From Methanocaldococcaceae archaeon (GTDB taxonomy: Archaea; AGJL01; Methanococci; Methanococcales; Methanocaldococcaceae), in the NCBI GenBank assembly GCA_027023665.1, contig JALVUY010000083.1, positions 1-13,582 on the forward strand: a stretch of DNA of 13,582 nt, given 5' to 3'. A program made the translations under genes and the position numbers. A model generated the notes under the pieces. The model saw only the letters and a program-made list of their open reading frames with translations, ran no database searches and had not been told where the DNA came from. Below, piece by piece: positions 1-7,516 of the stretch (its first letter is position 1; each line of letters opens with the position of its first letter).

Positions 1-1
1 T

Positions 2-349
2 TATTTAATATTAGAAAAAAATGGTAAGGAGTTAAAATTCAATATATTAAGAGTTGAAGTATTTTCTGGAGAAGAATTAAAGAACTTAAAGAAAAAACAT
101 TTTGAGAGAAAATATTCAGATATATCTGTTTTATTTAAAAAATCTGTTGATGAAAATGTTATTTTAAATTTACTTAAAAAACTTTTTGATATTGAAATAA
201 TTGACATTTATGAAGGAGATAAAATTGAGGAAGGATATAAAAGTATCACATTTAGAATTTATGGATATAGTAAAGATGAGTTAAAAGATATAGAAAAAGA
301 ATTTTTAAATATCATTAAAAATATTGGTGGAAAAGAGAGATTTAAATAA
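2..349 (+). CDS. tyrA: C-terminal end of probable prephenate dehydrogenase (partial, 5' end outside window)
   Basis: An open + strand frame runs from the window edge to a TAA at 347-349, giving 115 residues. It has the Lys/Glu/Ile-rich composition and A+T-rich codons of its neighbours. The last 85 residues look like a small alpha/beta domain, with FERKYSDISVLF near residue 38 and FDIYEGDKIEEGYKSITFRI after it. This resembles FDX-ACB or ACT-like folds, including the D-x-Y-x-G ... G-x-(K/R)-S-(I/V/L)-(T/A)-F-R pattern at the end of bacterial PheT. Archaeal PheT normally lacks that domain. In M. jannaschii the gene next to this endonuclease III gene is, from memory, the prephenate dehydrogenase MJ0612, which has a C-terminal extension after its catalytic part, so tyrA is preferred. 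That assignment rests mainly on gene order; the catalytic NAD-binding part is not in the window. It converges on nth with one base between the stop codons. Confidence 0.5.
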   Translation, partial: YLILEKNGKELKFNILRVEVFSGEELKNLKKKHFERKYSDISVLFKKSVDENVILNLLKKLFDIEIIDIYEGDKIEEGYKSITFRIYGYSKDELKDIEKEFLNIIKNIGGKERFK

Positions 350-350
350 T

Positions 351-1394
351 CTATGGCTTCATATAAAATAGGTGACTTTTACAGTTGCAGTCAGAGCATC
401 CAAATCTTTCTATATAGTCGAATTCCTTTATAAACTCATTTGCCACTTCGCACTCAACTCTTTTGTTTGTTATAAAGATTTCTTCAACTTTACCGTATTT
501 TAATAAATAATCTATGTGCCAGTGCATTTTTTTGTCATCTTTTAAATGTCTCTCTATTCTGTTTTTTAAGTTTATTGAATTTCCATAGGCAGAGCCAACA
601 TAAAAATAAATTCCTTTTTTAAAGAACTCCTCTTTCTTACCAAACTTTATTTTTTTACCTTCTTTTAGTTTAATCTTTAAAATATAAGTCCCTTTTTCAT
701 TAGGAATTTTATTTTTAGATACCTTTTTAAAATCAAATTTTTTTAAAATATTTTCAAAAACCTTAATTTTTTTGTAATAAGGGCATTTTAATCTAATCTC
801 TTCAAAACATTTATCACATTTTGGTTTTGGAGAACATATTTCTCTACCAAAAACTACTAACAAATTGTTAATTATTTTCCAATATTTTTTAGGAAGTTTT
901 TTCCTTAATTCAAACTCAGTTTCTTCTGGTGACTCTGTATTGACAATTTCCCATCTATTACAAATTCTATGGACATGAGTATCAACGCAAATTCCATCCT
1001 TATCAAATGCCAAAGTTATGACTAAATTGGCTGTTTTTCTACCAACTCCCGGTAATTTTAATAGATCTTCCAATGAATCTGGAACTTTTCCATTATAATT
1101 TTCTTTTAAAATTTTTGCCAATTTCTTTAAATTTTTTGCTTTATTTTTATAAAAACCCGCTGGATATATTAATTTAGATAATTCTTCTTCGTCAATCTTT
1201 AATAAATCATCGACATTCTTAACAACATTAAATAATCTTTTTGAAACTTCTTCAGTTACTTCATCCTTCGTTCTGGCACTTATTATTGTTGAGATTAAAA
1301 CTTTAAAAGGATCCCTATCCTTAGATATTTCAGTTACTACTGCATTTTTGTTTATTTTTTTAGAGAGTATTTCAATTAATTCTATTGAATCCAT
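351..1394 (-). CDS. nth: Endonuclease III fused to a GIY-YIG-like (DUF123) domain
   Basis: The product is a base-excision repair DNA glycosylase/AP lyase with an added C-terminal domain, 347 residues from the chosen ATG. Counting from a GTG three codons upstream, the helix-hairpin-helix LPGVGRKTA is at 117-125 with the lyase lysine K123. The catalytic aspartate is D141 in [12 protein letters not shown]. The iron-sulfur cluster cysteines are C190, C196, C199 and C207, spaced C-x5-C-x2-C-x7-C rather than the C-x6-C-x2-C-x5-C of E. coli Nth. From about residue 237 a second domain has GIYFYVGSA at 264-272, HWHIDYLL at 294-301 and a CSDCNC cluster at 336-341, as in the DUF123 family related to GIY-YIG nucleases. 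The ATG at 1392-1394 is preferred over the GTG at 1401-1403 because GTGAT lies 4 nt upstream of it as a ribosome binding site. The gene is last in a same-strand series, 118 bp after the DUF2118 gene, and probably acts on oxidised pyrimidines. Confidence 0.9.
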   Translation of the reverse strand: MDSIELIEILSKKINKNAVVTEISKDRDPFKVLISTIISARTKDEVTEEVSKRLFNVVKNVDDLLKIDEEELSKLIYPAGFYKNKAKNLKKLAKILKENYNGKVPDSLEDLLKLPGVGRKTANLVITLAFDKDGICVDTHVHRICNRWEIVNTESPEETEFELRKKLPKKYWKIINNLLVVFGREICSPKPKCDKCFEEIRLKCPYYKKIKVFENILKKFDFKKVSKNKIPNEKGTYILKIKLKEGKKIKFGKKEEFFKKGIYFYVGSAYGNSINLKNRIERHLKDDKKMHWHIDYLLKYGKVEEIFITNKRVECEVANEFIKEFDYIERFGCSDCNCKSHLFYMKP

Positions 1395-1512
1395 AGTAAT
1401 CACAAAAAAATAGGTTTTATTTTAATTTTAATAAATAAGAATAAAATGACAAAAAGATGATAAAAATAAATCTAATAAGACTAACAAATGTCAAATAAAA
1501 ATTAAAAATTTC

Positions 1513-1896
1513 TTACTCTTCCTTCTTTTTAGTAGCAATCATAACCAACATTCCAATTAAATCTCCTTTCTTCACTTCTCCGTCTATTCCACTAACAAAG
1601 GTAGCCATATCCAACTCTCTTTCACATTCAATAGGCATTGGAATCTCTTCCCCTACTGCAAGAACATGTCCTACTCTATGCCTTGCATAAGGACAAATTA
1701 AAAGAAGAGACATTGGTGGTACTTTAATCTTTTTAATTATTATTGGTTTTACGTCTCCTTGCTTAAACTTTTTATCTTCATCTGCAACTATTGGTTCAAT
1801 TTTTGCCTCATTTAAAATTATTAAATCACATTTTACATGCTCTTCTTTTATTTCTTTTTCAATTTCTGCTATCCTTCCAAGGATCCTAAACACCAT
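1513..1896 (-). CDS. DUF2118-like small protein with a biotinyl/lipoyl-like C-terminus
   Basis: A 127-residue protein of unknown function. The start ATG at 1894-1896 is chosen because GGTGG sits 4 nt upstream in the usual spacing; the longer frame to 1959 would add 21 residues (mostly hydrophobic or Asn-rich) and lacks such a site. The C-terminal part includes FVSGIDGEVKKGDLIGMLVMI (residues 100-120), the pattern of a biotinyl/lipoyl-like beta-barrel hammerhead (G-x-V-x-x-G-D-x-L/I-x-x-L). It lacks the E/V-M-K-M modification motif, so covalent cofactor attachment is unlikely. A conserved-looking stretch, ICPYARHRVGHVLAVGEEIPMP, is at 67-88. No signal peptide or membrane segment is seen. It lies 81 bp downstream of the ATPase D subunit gene. 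I recall an equivalent beside the D gene in M. jannaschii (MJ0614); the family name is from memory. Confidence 0.65.
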   Translation of the reverse strand: MVFRILGRIAEIEKEIKEEHVKCDLIILNEAKIEPIVADEDKKFKQGDVKPIIIKKIKVPPMSLLLICPYARHRVGHVLAVGEEIPMPIECERELDMATFVSGIDGEVKKGDLIGMLVMIATKKKEE

Positions 1897-1977
1897 AATA
1901 CCACCAAAAATAAATAATAAACAATCAGAATTTATAAATTTATTATTAAATGATAACATTTTAATTTTAAATTAATT

Positions 1978-2625
1978 TTATGCAGATTCTTCAGCCTCTC
2001 TTCTTTCAATTCTTGACTTAATTAACTTCAATCTGAAGAAGTTCTCTCTTTCCATTTCATCCAATCTCATAGATATATACTTCTTCAATTCTTTTAACCT
2101 TGGAATTATAACATACTCCAAAGCATTAACTCTTCTTTTTGTTGTAATTATCTCTTCAGCTAATAATCTAATTGATGTTTCTATTTCTGCTAATTCAGTA
2201 ATTAATTCCAAAGATTCTTCAAATTTCTTTGCCGCTTCATCCAATTTTGAGCTAACACCATAAGGTGAATATCCTCTTTCTCCAACTTTTCTTCTAACAT
2301 TGTATATTTCAAAAGTAGGAACAGTAACTCCCATTATATTTTTTGTATCCATATCAACCTCTAATTTATCATTCTTTGCGGCAAATGATGCCTCTTTAAC
2401 TGCCAATGTCCCCATAACAGTTTGAGCCATTATTAAATCTTTATAAGCCTCTGCCAATTTTTCTTCAACTTTATTTCTTAAATCTGATGCCTGCTCTATT
2501 ATTTGAAAAAACTCCATAATTAAAGCGTCTCTTTTCTGCTTTAATAGCTTATGTCCTTTCTCTGCCAATTTTATTTTATTTTTTAACTTTAATAGCTCCA
2601 TTCTTGTAGGATTAACTTTCTGCAT
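1978..2625 (-). CDS. atpD: A-type ATP synthase subunit D (central stalk)
   Basis: Subunit D is the long coiled-coil rotor shaft of the archaeal A1Ao ATP synthase, on the cytoplasmic side, coupling the A3B3 head to the membrane ring. The product is 215 residues, the usual length. The N-terminus [30 protein letters not shown] (residues 4-33) is the diagnostic D motif, and residues 130-210 form the second long helix ([16 protein letters not shown]..., ending in [17 protein letters not shown]). The start ATG at 2623-2625 has GAGGG about 6 nt upstream. The rest of the ATPase genes are not nearby. A lone D gene also occurs, from memory, in M. jannaschii (MJ0615), so it must be expressed in balance with a distant operon. 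An 8-bp inverted repeat lies just upstream in the leader. Confidence 0.95.
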   Translation of the reverse strand: MQKVNPTRMELLKLKNKIKLAEKGHKLLKQKRDALIMEFFQIIEQASDLRNKVEEKLAEAYKDLIMAQTVMGTLAVKEASFAAKNDKLEVDMDTKNIMGVTVPTFEIYNVRRKVGERGYSPYGVSSKLDEAAKKFEESLELITELAEIETSIRLLAEEIITTKRRVNALEYVIIPRLKELKKYISMRLDEMERENFFRLKLIKSRIERREAEESA

Positions 2626-2638
2626 ATTTAATCCCTCT

Positions 2639-2659
2639 TTAAGATTTTAACAATCTTAA
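2639..2659. promoter_or_regulatory. Inverted repeat in atpD leader (possible operator)
   Basis: TTAAGATT and AATCTTAA form a perfect 8-bp inverted repeat around a 5-bp spacer, ending 13 bp before the atpD start codon and just upstream of its ribosome binding site. It could be a protein-binding site or a short mRNA hairpin. The TTAAGAT half-site recurs upstream of the HTH regulator gene and ftsZ2. In DNA this A+T-rich a chance repeat is possible. Confidence 0.35.
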
Positions 2660-2693
2660 TAAAATGTTGTAAAATAAAAATTTAATGGTTTAG

Positions 2694-3167
2694 TTATTTA
2701 AACATTTCTCTAACTTTTTCATCAGACTTATAAACTTTTTTCTTCATATTTTCCCTATACTCTTTTAATTTTTTTGCGATATTTTCATCTTTTAGAGATA
2801 AAATTTCTAAGGCTAAAATAGCTGCATTTTCTCCTCTATCAATACCAACTGTTGCTACTGGAACTCCCGGAGGCATTTGTGCTATACTTAATAAAGCGTC
2901 TAAACCATCTAATTTTGCATCTACTGGAACTGCAATAACTGGCTTTGTAGTTAAACTTGCAATAACACCTGGTAAGTGAGCCGCTAATCCAGCAATAGCT
3001 ATAAATACATCAGCTTTTGAATTTTTTACAATTTCTTCAACCAACTCAGGAGTTCTATGGGCTGATGCCACCCTAACCTCAAACTCTATGTTAAATTCTT
3101 TTAAAACATTTACAGCTTTCTCTGCTATTTTTAAGTCACTTTCACTACCCATTATTATACATATCAT
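2694..3167 (-). CDS. purE: N5-carboxyaminoimidazole ribonucleotide mutase / AIR carboxylase (PurE)
   Basis: PurE forms 4-carboxy-5-aminoimidazole ribonucleotide in de novo purine synthesis. The product is 157 residues, close to the usual single-domain length. Motifs visible are MGSESD (6-11), the SAHRTP loop (35-40), AGLAAHLPG (59-67) and [16 protein letters not shown] (94-109). The AHLPG loop is of the class I (bacterial, N5-CAIR mutase) type, but the usual AGGAAHLPG has Leu in place of the second Gly. No purK is in the window, so whether it uses N5-CAIR or AIR plus CO2 cannot be told here. The ATG at 3165-3167 is chosen over a GTG three codons upstream because AGGTGA lies 5 nt before it. 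It is divergent from the fumarase gene and is the first gene of the minus-strand run down to nth. Confidence 0.95.
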   Translation of the reverse strand: MICIIMGSESDLKIAEKAVNVLKEFNIEFEVRVASAHRTPELVEEIVKNSKADVFIAIAGLAAHLPGVIASLTTKPVIAVPVDAKLDGLDALLSIAQMPPGVPVATVGIDRGENAAILALEILSLKDENIAKKLKEYRENMKKKVYKSDEKVREMFK

Positions 3168-3293
3168 AGTATTCACCTCAAGTATTAATTTAGTATTTAT
3201 TTTTTATAATTATATTAAACTCATCTTAGTTTTTCTTTATGTAACATATAGATATTTATTATTTATTCTACTCACAAACATTAAATGGAAATT
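3168..3293. promoter_or_regulatory. Divergent promoter region, purE / fumarase beta
   Basis: Short A+T-rich spacer between two divergent genes. On the minus strand ATTATAAAAA (3201-3210) would put a transcription start near 3180, just ahead of purE. On the plus strand TATTTATTATTTATT (3253-3267) would put one near 3285, ahead of the fumarase gene. No clear operator is seen. Confidence 0.4.
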
Positions 3294-3303
3294 GAGAGGT
3301 GAT
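3294..3303 (+). promoter_or_regulatory. Ribosome binding site deciding a TTG start (fumarase beta)
   Basis: GAGAGGTGAT lies 4 nt before TTG at 3308. The GTG at 3299, which would lengthen the protein by three residues, is itself inside this site, so TTG is the likely start. Confidence 0.7.
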
Positions 3304-3307
3304 TCTA

Positions 3308-3907
3308 TTGAAGTATGTATTTAATGGACTATCAAAAAAGGATGTTAAAAAGTTAAAAGTAGGAGACATAGTATATTTAAATGGAAAGATATATACTGCG
3401 AGAGATGAAGCGCATCTAAAAATTATTAAAATGATAAAAAATAATGAAAAACTTCCTTTTGATTTAAATGAGGCAATAATATATCACGCTGGTCCAATAA
3501 TGAAAAAAATAAATGATTCTTGGAAGTGTATCTCTATAGGGCCTACTACATCTGCAAGAATGAATAACTTAGAGGGAGAATTTATAAGATTAACCAATAT
3601 CTCTGCAATTGTTGGAAAAGGTGGAATGAAAAAAGAGTTATTAAATGAGTTTAAGAAATTTGGAACAGTATATTTAGCCGCTCCGGGAGGATGTGCCGCT
3701 CTGTTGGCTAATTCAGTTAAAAAAGTTAATAATGTATATTTCTTAGAAGAGTTAGGAATGCCAGAAGCTGTTTGGGAGTTGGAAGTTAATAACTTTGGTC
3801 CGTTAATTGTTGCAATGGATACCTATGAAAACAGTTTATATGAAGTCGTAAATGAAAATGTTTATAGGAATCTTCAAAAAATATTACCAGGTTATAAAAA
3901 CAAATAA
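3308..3907 (+). CDS. fumB: Class I fumarate hydratase, beta (C-terminal) subunit
   Basis: Beta subunit of a two-subunit iron-sulfur hydro-lyase interconverting fumarate and malate; in methanogens it serves the incomplete reductive citric acid branch to 2-oxoglutarate. The product is 199 residues from the TTG start. Motifs of the Fumerase_C domain are TARDEAH (30-36), SIGPTTSARM (76-85), GKGGM (103-107), APGGCAA (125-131) and GMPEAVWELEV (150-160). The alpha subunit, which carries the 4Fe-4S cysteines, is not in the window, as expected for organisms with split fumarase genes; from memory the M. jannaschii beta gene is MJ0617. The related L-tartrate dehydratase beta subunit is a less likely alternative. 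It is transcribed alone, divergent from purE and convergent with the DUF167 gene 17 bp away. Confidence 0.85.
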   Translation: MKYVFNGLSKKDVKKLKVGDIVYLNGKIYTARDEAHLKIIKMIKNNEKLPFDLNEAIIYHAGPIMKKINDSWKCISIGPTTSARMNNLEGEFIRLTNISAIVGKGGMKKELLNEFKKFGTVYLAAPGGCAALLANSVKKVNNVYFLEELGMPEAVWELEVNNFGPLIVAMDTYENSLYEVVNENVYRNLQKILPGYKNK

Positions 3908-3924
3908 TAATAAAAAATTAAAAA

Positions 3925-4230
3925 TTATAACAACTCTTCTAATTTTTTAATAACTTCATCTTTTTTAATATCTCTAATTAATATAGTTTTTTGAGGATTT
4001 AACTTGCCAGAGACAATTTCAACATCTTTTTTAAAGATTTCTTTAAAGAATTTGATTATCTCCTTATTTGCTTTTCCCTCAGTTGCTGGAGCTTTTATTT
4101 TTACATTTAACCTTTTTCTCCATTCATTTATTCCAGTAATCTCATTTTTTTTAGATCCTGCTTGAACATCTATGTCAATTAAGATTCCTTCTTTACTTTC
4201 TTTAATAATCTTCTCTATCATCTTCATCAT
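3925..4230 (-). CDS. DUF167 / UPF0235 (YggU-like) protein
   Basis: A 101-residue protein of the DUF167 family, of unknown function. The signature IKAPATEGKANKEIIKFFKEIF (residues 46-67), preceded by QAGSKKNEITGI, matches the family core (V-x-A-P-P-V/A-x-G-K-A-N-K). Its start lies inside the 3' end of the radical SAM gene: the two coding regions overlap by 29 bp, so translation is probably coupled and both lie on one transcript. Three ATG codons (4228-4230, 4225-4227, 4219-4221) are possible starts and no ribosome binding site decides clearly; the longest is given. No signal peptide or membrane segment is seen. Confidence 0.85.
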   Translation of the reverse strand: MMKMIEKIIKESKEGILIDIDVQAGSKKNEITGINEWRKRLNVKIKAPATEGKANKEIIKFFKEIFKKDVEIVSGKLNPQKTILIRDIKKDEVIKKLEELL

Positions 4231-5722
4231 TTCCCATTTTATGCATTTTCTTCCATTCTTCTAAAGGAATTGAAAATTTCTCCTCTACTTGTGGCCGATA
4301 TATTGTATTATAGGAACAGAATGGAATTATTCTATTGTCTGGAGTTGCGTAATGGATACAACATCTACTAACTCTCCTTACATCGAAGTTATATGGATCC
4401 ATAAAGTGCATACAGCTTATCATTAGCATATGATAATGTAATTTAGCCAATGCGTTATAATCACTTTTTAAAACACCTATAATTAACTCAATTATTGTTT
4501 TGATATTTATTGACTTTGGTGCCTTACTCAAATCAATTAAAGATGGTAATTTTAAAGCAATTTCTCCTAAAACTTTGGTGTTATGTATTTTTGAATCAGT
4601 AATTTCATCAATCTTTTCCTTAACTAATTCTAAGAATCCTTCAACATCTATAAATCTTAGTAATGGAATTAATTTACCATCATCAACAAAAACATAGGTT
4701 GATGTTCCACAGTGTTGATGTGCAGATAATATTGGCTTTTTATCGTTGGTTAGTTTTTCAACTAACACAGAAATTGGAGCAACAGATGGAACTGGATAGA
4801 AATCATCTACACAAATTTCTCCATCAGTTTGTTCTTCAACTAACTTTATAAAGTCAGGAATCGTAATTCTTCCCTCTAACCTCGTCTTTTCATCAACTCT
4901 TCCAGTAAATGAAACTGGTTGGAAATTAACTCCTCTAACTATATCAACATTTTTGGCGGCGTATCTTATAATTCCTCCAACCTCATTATCATTAACTCCT
5001 CTAACCAATGTAGGAACCAAAACAACACTATCAAAACCTACTTTTCTACAATTTTCAATAACTTTTTGTTTTAAAGGTAGTAAGTTTTTACCTCTTGCAA
5101 CTAAGTAAGGTTTTTCAGAAATTCCATCAAACTGTAAATAAATGGTGGATAAACCAGATTCTTTTAATTTTTTAAGGTAATTTATATTTTTTAATTTTAT
5201 TCCATTCGTTGCCAATTGAATATGTAAGAATCCTAATTCTCTTGCTGTTTTTATTAACTCTGGTAAATCATGCCTAACAGTTGGCTCTCCCCCTGCAAAT
5301 TGAATTGCCGGTGTTGGAGGAATTTCATTTCTTAAATTTATCATCATTCTCTTTATATCTTCAAAGGATGGCTCATAAACCTTTCCTGATTTATTGGCGT
5401 TGGCAAAACATATTGGACAGTTTAGATTACATCTATTAGTTACATCTATATTAGCCAATATAGTCGTTGATTTGTGATTTGGACATAATCCACAATCAAA
5501 TGGACAGCCATTTTTTATTTCTGTATTGGTTACAATCACTTTGTTTATAAATTCATATCTATCAAATTTTTTATATAGTTCTGCATCTCCCCAATAGACA
5601 TCTTTAAATTCTCCATGCTCTGGACAGGTTTTCTTTATAATAATTTTTCCATCTTCTTCAGTAATTATTGCTGGAATCCTTTTTAAACATACAGGACAAA
5701 GTGACAATGTTTTTTTCTCCAT
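4202..5722 (-). CDS. Radical SAM protein with two CX3CX2C motifs, probable methanopterin-ring methylase
   Basis: A 506-residue radical SAM enzyme. A putative zinc ribbon is at the N-terminus (C9, C12, C33). Two CX3CX2C motifs follow: CPFDCGLC (73-80) and CNLNCPIC (98-105), the second preceded by NIDVTNR and so the canonical SAM-cluster site. AGGEPT (143-148) is the usual GE motif. The C-terminal part has further cysteines (C437, C454, C455, C469). Dual CX3CX2C motifs and this length match M. jannaschii MJ0619, reported to be required for methylating C7 and C9 of the pterin in methanopterin synthesis. The divergent neighbour mptN, a methanopterin enzyme, supports that role. The ATG at 5720-5722 is chosen because GGTGA lies 5 nt upstream; two earlier ATGs (to 5740) lack a site. 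It overlaps the downstream DUF167 gene. Confidence 0.85.
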   Translation of the reverse strand: MEKKTLSLCPVCLKRIPAIITEEDGKIIIKKTCPEHGEFKDVYWGDAELYKKFDRYEFINKVIVTNTEIKNGCPFDCGLCPNHKSTTILANIDVTNRCNLNCPICFANANKSGKVYEPSFEDIKRMMINLRNEIPPTPAIQFAGGEPTVRHDLPELIKTARELGFLHIQLATNGIKLKNINYLKKLKESGLSTIYLQFDGISEKPYLVARGKNLLPLKQKVIENCRKVGFDSVVLVPTLVRGVNDNEVGGIIRYAAKNVDIVRGVNFQPVSFTGRVDEKTRLEGRITIPDFIKLVEEQTDGEICVDDFYPVPSVAPISVLVEKLTNDKKPILSAHQHCGTSTYVFVDDGKLIPLLRFIDVEGFLELVKEKIDEITDSKIHNTKVLGEIALKLPSLIDLSKAPKSINIKTIIELIIGVLKSDYNALAKLHYHMLMISCMHFMDPYNFDVRRVSRCCIHYATPDNRIIPFCSYNTIYRPQVEEKFSIPLEEWKKMHKMGNDEDDREDY

Positions 5723-5898
5723 CTCATTCACCATAACCATAATTGAATCTTATATTAAATTCTACTATTTCTACTATAATTATCAAAATTATTATTCATT
5801 TTCTAAGTTTAATAAAAAGTTTAATTATAACTAATACTTAAACTTAATAGTTGTTATGTTTATTGTATTTTTTATTTAATTTTTAAGGAGGGATATAT
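5723..5898. promoter_or_regulatory. Divergent promoter region, radical SAM / mptN
   Basis: A 176-bp A+T-rich spacer between two divergent genes that both appear to serve methanopterin synthesis. It must hold both promoters; several TATA-like runs exist but none stands out. AAGGAGGGAT (5885-5894) is a strong ribosome binding site 4 nt before the GTG start of mptN; the nearby ATG at 5897 is followed at once by TGA and cannot be the start. Confidence 0.5.
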
Positions 5899-6774
5899 GT
5901 GAAACTTGGTATTATTAGTTTAGATAGAGATGACATTGTTAATGATTTAATAAAATCTTGTAATAAGTTTGGAGTAGATTATAGAGTTATAAATCCCAAA
6001 AATATAGTGGCAGGGTTTAACTTAGATTTTAATATAAAGTATTATAGAACATTGTTAAATACTTTTGATGTTTTCTTTGTTAGAAATCTTGGTTGGGACA
6101 GTTTTTTTAGATTTGATGTTTTAAAATATTTAAATAAATATGTTCCTGTTATTAATCCTCCTGAAGGTATAAATATAGCCTCAAACAAGTTTTTAACATC
6201 AATGTATTTAGAGTTAAATAATCTTCCTCAGCCAAAAACTGTTGTTACAGAGAATATAAATGAGGCATTACATTGGATAGACACTTTTGAAGATGTAGTT
6301 ATAAAGCCAATATTTGGATGTGGAGGAGAGAGAATTATTAGAATTAAAAAAGATATGCCTATAATAACTAAACTACAGATGTTAAATGAATTTCAGGAAA
6401 AGTATATAACATTCTATATTCAGAAATTTATAGAGCCCGTTGGGAAATATTATAGAGATATAAGAGTTTTTGTTATAGATGATGAAGTTGTAAGTGCTAT
6501 GTATAGGATTGGTGGAGAGAATTGGAAAAATAATGTTTCGCAGGGGGCTAAGATAGAAAAATGTAAAATAACTAAAGAAATTGAAGATTTATCATTAAAA
6601 GCAAAAGATTCTATAGGTTTATTTTATGCAGGAGTTGATTTAATAGAGTCAGAAGAAGGTTTAAAAGTATTGGAGGTTAATTCTACACCATCTTGGAGAG
6701 GTTTATCTAAAGTCTCAGATGTTAATATATCTGATAAACTTTTAGAAAAAATAATTCAGTATATAAAAAAATAA
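5899..6774 (+). CDS. mptN: Tetrahydromethanopterin:alpha-L-glutamate ligase (RimK-like ATP-grasp)
   Basis: A 291-residue ATP-grasp ligase of the RimK family; MptN adds L-glutamate to tetrahydromethanopterin to make tetrahydrosarcinapterin, the C1 carrier of methanogenesis. A pre-ATP-grasp domain covers about residues 1-90. VINPPEGINIASNKFLT (84-100) has the ATP-contacting lysine K97. VIKPIFGCGGERI (134-146) is the glycine-rich lid with K136. RDIRVFVI (186-193), GGENWKNNVSQGA (205-217), AGVDLIE (244-250) and LEVNSTPSWRG (258-268), the last with Mg-binding E259 and N261, complete the active site. The paralogue CofF (gamma-F420-2:alpha-L-glutamate ligase) is the main alternative. The gene order, divergent from the probable methanopterin methylase, matches MJ0619-MJ0620 and favours MptN. 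The start is GTG at 5899. It converges with the HTH gene 23 bp downstream. Confidence 0.82.
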   Translation: MKLGIISLDRDDIVNDLIKSCNKFGVDYRVINPKNIVAGFNLDFNIKYYRTLLNTFDVFFVRNLGWDSFFRFDVLKYLNKYVPVINPPEGINIASNKFLTSMYLELNNLPQPKTVVTENINEALHWIDTFEDVVIKPIFGCGGERIIRIKKDMPIITKLQMLNEFQEKYITFYIQKFIEPVGKYYRDIRVFVIDDEVVSAMYRIGGENWKNNVSQGAKIEKCKITKEIEDLSLKAKDSIGLFYAGVDLIESEEGLKVLEVNSTPSWRGLSKVSDVNISDKLLEKIIQYIKK

Positions 6775-6797
6775 ATATAAAGAATAATTAAAAATAT

Positions 6798-7316
6798 TTA
6801 TTCATTTATTTTTTTTACAATAATTTCCAATGCATTCATAAATGCATCTTTTTCTGGGATTATAACTGCAACAGGGATATTAACAATTTTTTCAATTGTA
6901 GCACTAACGATAGGAGCACATACTATTCCTTTAACTCCCTCTCTCTCTGCCCTAACTGCGGCAACAATACACTCTTCTAAAGAACCTGCAGGATACTCTT
7001 TTAGTAAATAACTTTTTCCATTAATTTCAATTTTTCTTGTAGTAATTCTATTTAATGCAGGTCTCGCTGCAATAATCGCTATAGTATTAGTATCTTCCTC
7101 TTTCTCAAAGGATCTTATAGTTTTTAAAATTTTTACGAGGGTTGAAACTCTAAAATCTTTTCCCTGAACTATTTTATATAATGTGCTGTATGGTATTCCA
7201 GAAATCTCAGAAAACTCCTTCAAAGTTAGACCCATCTCAAGTAAAATCCTTTTAAACTCTTCTACAAATTTTTCAGGAGATTCTATCTTTAATAACAATC
7301 TCTCACAAGCCTTCAT
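6798..7316 (-). CDS. HTH transcriptional regulator with a PrpR-like sensor domain
   Basis: A 172-residue predicted DNA-binding regulator. Residues 17-68 form an XRE/Cro-type helix-turn-helix, with the core LTLKEFSEISGIPYSTLYKIVQG (30-52). Residues 75-172 are an alpha/beta domain (NTIAIIAARPAL, GSLEECIVAAVRAEREGVKGIVCAPIVSATIEKIVNIPVAVI) that recalls the periplasmic-binding-like PrpR N-terminal sensor, suggesting a small-molecule ligand that I cannot name. The start ATG at 7314-7316 has GGGAT 4 nt upstream. It lies 200 bp downstream of ftsZ2 on the same strand, with its own TATA-like TTATAATG on the minus strand (7358-7365). A tandem TTAAGAT repeat in its leader suggests autoregulation. A stretch of eight T within its 3' end (6809-6816) could end plus-strand mptN transcripts. 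The M. jannaschii counterpart is, from memory, MJ0621. Confidence 0.75.
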   Translation of the reverse strand: MKACERLLLKIESPEKFVEEFKRILLEMGLTLKEFSEISGIPYSTLYKIVQGKDFRVSTLVKILKTIRSFEKEEDTNTIAIIAARPALNRITTRKIEINGKSYLLKEYPAGSLEECIVAAVRAEREGVKGIVCAPIVSATIEKIVNIPVAVIIPEKDAFMNALEIIVKKINE

Positions 7317-7325
7317 ATAAATCCC

Positions 7326-7342
7326 TATCTTAAAATCTTAAA
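7326..7342. promoter_or_regulatory. Tandem TTAAGAT boxes upstream of the HTH gene (possible operator)
   Basis: On the minus strand the heptamer TTAAGAT occurs twice in tandem 8 bp apart, between the TATA-like box (7358-7365) and the ribosome binding site. The same heptamer occurs upstream of ftsZ2 and as an inverted repeat before atpD. Placement near the expected transcription start would suit a repressor site, but the motif is A+T-rich and the link is inferred. Confidence 0.3.
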
Positions 7343-7482
7343 AAATTATCGAAACAACATTATAACCTAAAAAATACAAAAATTATAAACAAAAACTAAC
7401 AAACAAATTAGTTATTTTATTTTTATACTTTATATAAAAATCTGTAAATAAAAATTTTTATAAAAAAGTAGTATCTAATAGT

Positions 7483-7489
7483 AAAAAAA
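7483..7489 (-). terminator. Oligo-T tract after ftsZ2
   Basis: Seven T on the minus strand, 28 bp past the ftsZ2 stop codon, with a further run of six T (7463-7468) behind it. This is typical of archaeal intrinsic termination, which needs no hairpin. In such A+T-rich DNA the call is weak. Confidence 0.35.
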
Positions 7490-7516
7490 TTAAATAATAG
7501 TCTGTAAATTAGAAGT

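Noticed and set aside
1..207. Minus-strand open frame of 68 codons at the window start
   Set aside because: It is a shadow of the + strand tyrA-like end, with Phe/Ser/Asn-rich composition typical of antisense frames.
3088..3324. Plus-strand 78-codon frame over the purE start and purE/fumarase spacer
   Set aside because: It overlaps the purE N-terminus and the fumarase ribosome binding site, has a low-complexity hydrophobic product and no ribosome binding site.
4500..4851. Plus-strand frames inside the radical SAM gene
   Set aside because: They are antisense to well-supported coding sequence and their products show no domain.
7441..7516. Repeated TCTGTAAAT words between ftsZ2 and the HTH gene
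   Set aside because: There are only two short copies in A+T-rich DNA with no regular spacing or matching flanks, so no repeat array is claimed.
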